Shown here piece after piece: positions 57,954 through 64,000 of a DNA stretch of 64,000 nt. The position numbers were made by a program, and so were the translations under genes. Location of the stretch: the NCBI RefSeq assembly GCF_003369915.1, contig NC_046676.1, positions 23,932,001 to 23,996,000 on the forward strand. The letters are read 5' to 3'. Every line of letters begins with the position of its first letter. The stretch's first letter is position 1. Under the pieces are notes generated by a model. That model was not told the DNA's origin and did not search any database. It saw only the letters and a program-made list of their open reading frames with translations. Source of the stretch: Drosophila miranda (Eukaryota > Arthropoda > Insecta > Diptera > Drosophilidae).

Positions 57954-58897
57954 TAGTCCCGTCCCCAACCCACACCCAATCTTGTTGGCTTTTTATCTCA
58001 GACTCCCTCTGCCTCCTCTGTCTTTTTAGAGTCTATTGTATAACGGTGCAGGCAAACAGGCAGGCAGGCAGACAGACAGGCAGGCAGTCACGCTGCATGT
58101 AATGATTTAATGAAAATTTCTTGTTTTATAATAATTAGGAGAGAGATGGCAGACGACCCCTAGATGGATGCGGGGAGGGAGGCGGAATGAATGATATGAA
58201 AACGAAAGTGAGTTTCTTTTGTTTTTCCAGAAAAGCCTTAACCAAATGTGGAAATGCAATACACGTATGCTTGGATTTCACAAATAAAAGCACGTCAGGG
58301 AATCCAATCCAATCCCAAGCAAAGAGCGCGTATAATTCTGAAAAGCATTACATATCAATCCCAGTTGATTTCAAATGACATTTTTGTGAGTTCCAGACAA
58401 GGAAGAAATCAGTTCTACTGCCATTACCACTTGAGGCACGTCGTACGGAAAACAATGTAAAATGTGGTAAATTAATCAGCAAAAGTCTGATCTGATCTCT
58501 CCTTCAAGAAGCATTTGTTGATCTTTAATCCACACCCCGAAATTTCTGGGATTGATATTCATGGTCAAGCTTCAGTATTCGTACGATGCCTCGTACGGAA
58601 TAGCCTCGTCATGACCAAACCAAACACTGGCCTATTTATTTGCTTTTGGTTAGCAAGAGCTAATTAAATATGCACCCGCCGAATACCTGACACGCACAGC
58701 AAACTGCACGCGAATAGAAACAGAAACATAAACAGTAACAGATACAGATACGGAAAGCCAAAGACGGACAAAAATAATGAAAGCGCTGCGTAACCATCAG
58801 CCGCTCAAGAAGTCTTGCGTATGCCAAATGAATACAAATTCAATAGAGAAAAATAGAGATGGAAATACAGAGAGCGAAAGATACATATGTATTTATG

Positions 58898-58902
<5 letters not shown>

Positions 58903-58939
<37 letters not shown>
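58903..58939. repeat. (GA)18 microsatellite
   Basis: Uninterrupted GA run in non-coding sequence. Confidence 0.95.
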
Positions 58940-58943
<4 letters not shown>

Positions 58944-59270
58944 AAGTGAAACAAAGTGCAGACGGATGAGATGACAGATTTACAGCATAACTCATGATTT
59001 TGCAAGCAATTCAGAAAATGCACGGTCTGCGCATGCGTGACAGACAGTCACAAATCCAGAAGGAGGAGAAGGCAGAGAGGCAAAAGCCAACGCCAAGTGA
59101 AATGCGCAAACGTGTTTTTCCTGCGCTTCTGACGAAATGTGTAACAGTAAAAACAGTAAGAAAACTACCACAACTGGTTTAGCAGAAACAAAAACCGAAT
59201 CAAACCAAAATATTGATAGCCACCACCCCTCCTCAATGGATGGGTGTTCAAGCTTTTTGACTTGCCGCGT

Positions 59271-59323
59271 AAATAAATAAATAAATAAAAAAAAATAAAA
59301 AAAAAAAAAATAAATAAATAAAT
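59271..59323. repeat. (AAAT)n and poly(A) tract
   Basis: AAAT units on both sides of a nearly pure A run. It has no target-site duplication or upstream element sequence that I recognise, so I treat it as simple sequence rather than a retroposon tail. Confidence 0.8.
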
Positions 59324-59369
59324 TCACAAACAATCAATATTTCTTTGCTTTTCACACACACAATCTCAC

Positions 59370-59572
59370 CGGCGAAGACGAAGACGAGCCTGAACTTTCG
59401 TTCTTCACTTGACTTGACCCACAACGAACCGAACCGAAACTGCACTGAACTTGCTTTTGTTCTTTTTCTTTGGATTTCGATTTGAGCTTAGGCTTGGAAT
59501 TGGAATTTGATGGGTTTTCGTTTTCTATTTCTTTCTCTGTTTCGCTTTTTCTTTCTTCAGCTCTGCTTGGCG
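59370..59572 (-). other. Proposed untranslated first exon of the sphingomyelinase gene
   Basis: On the minus strand a TATA box (59596-59603) is followed by about 200 nt of purine-rich sequence without a single ATG, then a good donor GTGAGA (59369-59364). This is the look of a fly 5' leader exon. The next minus-strand coding gene downstream is the sphingomyelinase, and a TAG|GTCAAG acceptor near 55543 would connect them. The link is inferred. Confidence 0.45.
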
Positions 59573-59595
59573 CTTTGGCTTTGGCGGGTACACTT

Positions 59596-59603
59596 TATTT
59601 ATA
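59596..59603 (-). promoter_or_regulatory. TATA box, probably for the sphingomyelinase gene
   Basis: TATAAATA on the minus strand, upstream of the ATG-free leader sequence. Spacing puts transcription start near 59572. I see no strong initiator at that point. Confidence 0.42.
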
Positions 59604-60352
59604 GAAAATATTGTGCCATAATTCGCGACTCTCCCTTGTCGATTGGCCTCATTTATTTACGTTTCATCTGTTTAGTTTAAGCTTTTGCTACCCACACACA
59701 ATACAATACATTACAATACAATACGTACTCGTATTTTGATATTTCTTTTTTGGCATGCACTTTACAATCGTTGCTTCTGCTTTATTGGTTGCTTCTGTCG
59801 TAGATTTCACCCGCTTTGACTGAGTATTCAATGGAAGCCAAACGCGTTTCTCCGCTCCGAGAAGAGTCAACCCGCCGTGAAACGCGAACAGACAGAATAA
59901 ATGCGATGGATGGCCAGAGTAGCTTTCGAGCCGAGCTTGTTGATAAAAATTCATGATCTGTACACCAGAGAGAGAGAAAGAGAGAGAGAGAGTGAGAGCG
60001 GGAGATCTGTGGAGCGCATTTCGTATGTTGTAGAGAGCTCCATGCTTTCAGAGAGGTAAAGCTTTTTATTCACCGAGACAATAACAGAAGAGAGAAGCGT
60101 GTGATGTACTTTAAGCTCCGGCGACCTGCATGAATAACTTTTGACTGTTAATTAGTTAGTCTGATGTCTAATCTCCCTAATAGAAATTGTTCTACTATTG
60201 TTTCGAAACGGAAGTACATATACTGTGCACAGCAACCAGCTAATGAGCTTATTAAGTCACCGTAATTAAAATTTGTTAGTTTGGCTTCCATTTCAGTGTT
60301 TTAATCGGTTGGTGTGGCTATAACTTTATAATGTCTGTAGTTTTCCACTTCT

Positions 60353-60358
60353 TTTATT
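60353..60358 (-). terminator. Poly(A) signal of the GPCR gene
   Basis: AATAAA on the minus strand, about 210 nt after the GPCR stop codon. Confidence 0.5.
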
Positions 60359-60569
60359 TGAATATTTCAATTACATTTTTTGCACACCCACATTGGTACA
60401 TTTCAGGGCAGAATTGCAGGGAGTGTGTTGCCTATCAGTGGCCGTAACAATCATTTTCGCGGACTGGATTGGAGGGGGACATTAATCACTCTATTAATCA
60501 ATCTCTGCTAACCGTTAGAAACCGTTTATGGCAATGCACTCGAGTGATTTATGACGCTGCCTATCAGTA

Positions 60570-62368
60570 TCAGGCTGAGGACTCGATTGACGCACTCTGG
60601 GAATCGTCGCGGCTATTGGCGACGGGGAATACGTCATGCTTAAAGCTGAAGAATCGCTGTAGGCTGCTCGGATCGGCCTCCATCTCGACTACTCGCTGGG
60701 CAGAGGGCTGCTCCACGCCCAGTACTTCAGTGGTCGGTGGTGGATCGTGCGCGGGATAACAACGCCACGTGATAGTCAGCTGTCGGAGGCCACAGCAGAA
60801 GCAGAAGCACAAGCCGCATCGCTTCGCCGGCTCCGGGGATTCCGTGGGCATTGGTCCGTCCTGGCCCCGACCGGGGCGGCGGCAGCAGATTAGGTCCATG
60901 GTCTTCTGCTTCAGCAGGGATACAGTGCGAATGGTCTGGGTGAGGAAGGTGTAGAAGAGCGGGTTCAAGGCGCAGCTGAGAAGATTCAGGATACCAAAAC
61001 TGAAGTAGAGCAGCCAGTCGACGGGCTCCGAGTAGGAGCCGTACAGGCGCATGATCAGAAAGATCCAGGCGGGCAGGCGCAGGCAAATGAAGACGGCCAT
61101 CATTAAGATCACCACGACAACCATGCGCCGGTGGCGAGCCTCGCGAGCCTGAGCAGCTGGTCCCATGGCACTCGGTGGCTCCTGATTCATGTTGTTGGTC
61201 CTTGGAGCTTGTGGGCTGGGAGGGATCGAGGGCAGGGGAGGCTTGTCGATGACAAATGGCAGGGCCACGCCCATCGCACTCGCCAGGGAAGAGGGCATCA
61301 AAACATCCCCATTACTGGCCGCCGGGAGGGGCTTGAATTGTCCCTCCTGATCCGGCTGCTGCTGCTCTTGCTGGTGTTGGTGGTGGTGGCGCCGCACCCA
61401 GAGCTGCCGCGCTATCACCGCGTTCAGCCAGATGAAGCTCACGATGCAGGGCAGGAAGATGAGGGTGAACAAAATGACGTAGTAGAGGCCCTCGTTGCTC
61501 TGCGTATAAATAGAATTGCATAAATGTTTTTTCCCACGCCAAGCGATAAGATAATAATCCCATAATCGCTCCGATCCCCACGTAGTGCGATAATCTATTC
61601 ATGGACTTACGACGCCCGCCAGGCACATGCTGACCAGCTCCAATTCTGTGACCTCCAGCTTCTGATCTGTCTCCCCGTCGTCGTCTGTTGTCTGCTGTGT
61701 CGGGGTCTCCAGCTCCAGGAGATAGATTCTTTGGTACTCGTAGATGCCAAACAGTGGTGCAGAGGCGCCTATGGAGCACACCCATATGAGGCCCACGCAG
61801 AGACAGCTGTAGCGGATGTCAGGATTCCAGAAGCCCAGCACTGGCCGCATCACGGCCAGGTAGCGGTCTGACGCAATGGCCACGAGGGTCAAGCTGCCGG
61901 AGAGCACCGATGTGGTGGTCACAAAAGGCACAAACCTGCACATAAAGCTGCCAATGGTCTGGAAAAACAACCAAATTCAACAAAGGTCGCCAACCGATTA
62001 AGCGCGGGACTCACCCACAACTGGAGATAATCCGCATGGAACTGCGCTATATAGGACACGGTGCAGAAGACACTGGAGACCACATCGGAGAAAGCCAGCG
62101 AGAGCAGGCAGGCCCGAAAGAAAGGGCGCAGTTTCCTCCTGGTGTTCACATAGATGGTGCTGAGATTTCCAAAGAATGCCATCAGAAAGAGGGCGCCCAC
62201 GACGCACATAAAGGCATTCCGCTTGAAACGATTCAACTGGCTGAGGTCCTCCACGAAGATGCCCGGATAGGGCTCTCTCGCAGGACTCTCCGTCACTGTG
62301 GTGTTCTTGCCCAAGGCCCATTTCAAGTACAGCTCCAATTGCTTCCACGTGTAATGCAAGAGCGCCAT
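60570..62368 (-). CDS. Orphan class A (rhodopsin-like) G protein-coupled receptor
   Basis: Seven-helix plasma membrane receptor, ligand unknown. Exons (minus): 62015-62368, 61611-61958, 60570-61499; all joins are phase 0, GT-AG, total 543 aa. Seen: short N-terminus with NTT glycosylation site and no signal peptide, TM1 with GN, TM2 with LAFSD in place of LAxAD, TM3 with Cys125 and DRY (149-151), an acidic second extracellular loop, TM5 with the conserved Pro, a third inner loop of about 95 residues rich in His/Gln/Pro, TM6 with FICLRLP where most receptors have CWxP, TM7 with NPLFY (413-417), and a long tail with Cys clusters (ICCRR, CGLCFCFCCG) suited to palmitoylation. It may be CG13575 or a relative, an orphan receptor I recall from 60C-D. 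I am not sure of that. No ligand class is implied. Confidence 0.9.
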
Positions 62369-62370
62369 TT

Positions 62371-62442
62371 TCAGCTGCGCCCACAAGTACGCAACAGTTT
62401 TTCCGCGAGCACGCACTCCACCAACCTCGAAAGCGTTGGCAT
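62371..62442 (-). promoter_or_regulatory. Upstream open reading frame of the GPCR gene
   Basis: An ATG at 62440-62442 opens a 23-codon frame that stops with TGA at 62371-62373, two bases before the GPCR ATG (TGAAAATGG). If transcription starts further upstream, this uORF would limit translation of the receptor. The leader start is not mapped, so whether it lies in the mRNA is inferred. Confidence 0.4.
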
Positions 62443-63559
62443 CAAAACTGTCGAAAGATTTACAACAGATATGGGCTTTTAACTCCGGCTACCTACCGCT
62501 ACCGATTGGCTTTTATGTTATAGTCCTAGTATTATCGCTTCGTCGGAACCCGCTTATCGGGCGACATCCCAGATAGCTATCGGTTGTCATTGTTATGCGC
62601 ACCCCGTTGCACATCCCATCAGGATGAATTGAATGGATGAATGATGAATGAATGGTGATGATGATGATGATAGTGGTAATCGCAGAATATTGATCCAATG
62701 CGTTGTACATACAGCTGAGGTCAACATAATAGTAAGTTGTTTTTCTTGGTCGTCTATATTTTTGAATATAATACTAGAATAATCGTACATGGAAGATGGA
62801 GGATATGTGATTGCAATGACTTTTCCAATTTCTCAAGTAAAAGATTGTTGAACACTTAGATTTGAGATAGCTTTCATTTCATATTTATTTGCGACATTCT
62901 CTTGGATTTTTCTCCATATATAGCACATTTGTTTATTGTCCACCTTAAGTTGCACAAGTTCAGCTTCAAAAAAATACAACGCCTTCAACGCACATACATA
63001 CATATACATATACATATATATTCGTAAAGGTATATTTAATATATGTGGTATATAGTAATATATAATTATGCTTAGCTAAAAAATACACGCAAATTCTTTG
63101 ATTACGGATTAAACTTAACAGCAAAAGCCTAGAAAAAAGTACCTAAATGTAAACTATTTGTAAGAGTGCTAAACTAAATATCGAAAAAACGATTACATAT
63201 ACGCGCAGGCAGGCAAAAGGAAGGCAAACGAAACATTTTATACAAACATTTATAGAGCTAGCTACGGTCGAAATTACAAAACTAAGCACTCGAAAATACT
63301 TGGAATCTGTTGGCAAACATAAATCACATACTCGCACAGACACGCGCACACAGATACTGACATACTGACAGATACAGTTACAGACACAGACAATCACTCA
63401 CACAACATTTGCCACGAACATATGTATATTTGCATAGGTGTATAGTATAGTCTTTTAACCAGCGTAGTATTGGTAGTAGATAGTTTTTTTAGATAGTTTA
63501 GTTATCATATAGTAGGTATAGTAGATTAGGTAGCTTTACAACGACGGATAGTTTCTTGC
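62443..63559. other. Spacer between GPCR and nord
   Basis: This should hold the GPCR promoter and possibly a longer nord 3' UTR. A TGATGA run sits at 62646-62671. No coding gene is seen. Confidence 0.5.
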
Positions 63560-63565
63560 TTTATT
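63560..63565 (-). terminator. Candidate poly(A) signal of nord
   Basis: AATAAA on the minus strand, about 65 nt after the stop codon; other AATAAA-like strings occur further down. Confidence 0.4.
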
Positions 63566-63630
63566 TGTGGTATTCGTATTTGTGTTTTTATAGTTGCAAA
63601 TGCAGCGAAGCTTTTAGTGTTGGGGCCCAG

Positions 63631-64000
63631 TTAGTAGTAGGATTCGTGGGATCCATCCAGGCACTGGCTGGACATGTGGATGGTGAGCGTCTGATAGGGA
63701 AGCGGCTTGCCCATGCTCAAATTGGCCGTCACATAGACGAGATAGCTGGAGCCGGGCATTAGGTTTAGTATGGTCTCCGTTTCGATGTTGTCGGCGCTGT
63801 AAAGAATCGCAAAGGTTATAAGACATGACAGATGCACTGAATCTTCGGCTTGCCTTTGCTGCCTCTCCCGACAGGTCATCCACTGGAAGTTCTTGTACTG
63901 CATCACCTGCTTGGGCACAAAGTCCATGCAGTAGTTGGTGGAATCCACAACGCTGCGATTACGCTGCGGCAGATTAAAGACAATGATGCAGTAGCTGCAA
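63631..64000 (-). CDS. nord: Nord, C-terminal part (NDNF family, partial at window edge)
   Basis: Last two exons visible: 63854 to the window edge, and 63631-63796. The product ends in a fibronectin type III domain like the C-terminus of vertebrate NDNF: a YCIIVFN strand, two spaced cysteines (YCMDF and MTCRERQ), then TETILNLMPGSSYLVYV and a final Cys-containing tail. NDNF ends with the same order (FCIY, two Cys, TETI...L.PGKSYL.DVYV, terminal Cys). Fly Nord is a secreted, matrix-associated protein that modulates BMP and Hedgehog signalling. The two exons are joined only by a GC-AG intron (63797-63853, 57 nt). Without splicing the frame stays open and 19 residues are added. The 5' part lies outside the window. 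Confidence 0.8.
   Translation of the reverse strand, partial: CSYCIIVFNLPQRNRSVVDSTNYCMDFVPKQVMQYKNFQWMTCRERQQRQAEDSVHLSCLITFAILYSADNIETETILNLMPGSSYLVYVTANLSMGKPLPYQTLTIHMSSQCLDGSHESYY

Larger units (their letters stand above)
55550..59369. other. Region upstream of the sphingomyelinase coding exons, no gene
   Basis: If the leader exon at 59370-59572 is correct, this is a 3.8 kb first intron of the sphingomyelinase gene. It holds a GA run (56459-56494), a GCACC run (57925-57953), a second GA run (58903-58939) and an AAAT run (59271-59323). I see no coding region. Confidence 0.5.

Noticed and set aside
59271..59323. AAAT/poly(A) tract as a retrotransposon tail
   Set aside because: No element sequence or target-site duplication is visible beside it.

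Overview
The window is eukaryotic nuclear DNA from a Drosophila-type fly. The coding sequence lies in short exons separated by 57-100 nt introns plus a few multi-kilobase ones. The non-coding DNA is full of CA/GA/CTG microsatellites, and every gene that can be named is a fly gene. The set beta3-tubulin (betaTub60D), a FATP/SLC27 protein, nervy, an acid sphingomyelinase, a class A GPCR and the NDNF homologue nord fits the region cytologically called 60C-D in D. melanogaster (Muller element C). The beta-tubulin differs at several residues from the melanogaster protein as I remember it, and the non-coding DNA is unusually rich in simple repeats, so I infer another species, possibly of the obscura group. 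That species call is inference.

Layout, low to high coordinate; all six genes run on the minus strand: 1-4.0 kb no gene, with a DRE/BEAF-like motif cluster at 3.36 kb; 4.69-11.10 kb betaTub60D (4 coding exons, 4.9 kb first intron, TATA box at 11.61 kb); 11.6-19.4 kb intergenic; 19.42-23.3 kb FATP-like gene, with a start codon apparently created by splicing and a TATA box at 23.35 kb; 23.4-26.5 kb intergenic; 27.10-32.88 kb nervy coding exons (ETO/MTG co-repressor: TAFH, NHR2, MYND), whose 5' leader must lie further upstream, possibly near 42.8 kb; 33-52 kb a gene-poor, repeat-rich stretch ending at a pair of CTCF-like sites near 51.9 kb; 53.04-55.44 kb acid sphingomyelinase, with a likely untranslated first exon at 59.4-59.6 kb; 60.57-62.37 kb an orphan class A GPCR; 63.63 kb to the window edge, the last exons of nord.

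The genes do not form one pathway. They cover cytoskeleton (betaTub60D), lipid handling (FATP, sphingomyelinase), transcriptional repression (nervy), signalling (GPCR) and a secreted BMP/Hedgehog modulator (nord). I joined exons by hand from GT/AG sites and reading phase; every join keeps phase. The totals are 454 aa (betaTub60D), about 680 aa (FATP), 732 aa (nervy), 709 aa (sphingomyelinase) and 543 aa (GPCR).

I found no mobile element, tRNA, snRNA or CRISPR array that I can support, and no new multigene system. The most interesting points are gene-structure details: a GC-AG intron in nord, a splice-created ATG in the FATP gene, a uORF ending two bases before the GPCR start, tandem acceptors in the sphingomyelinase, and candidate insulator motifs flanking the block.
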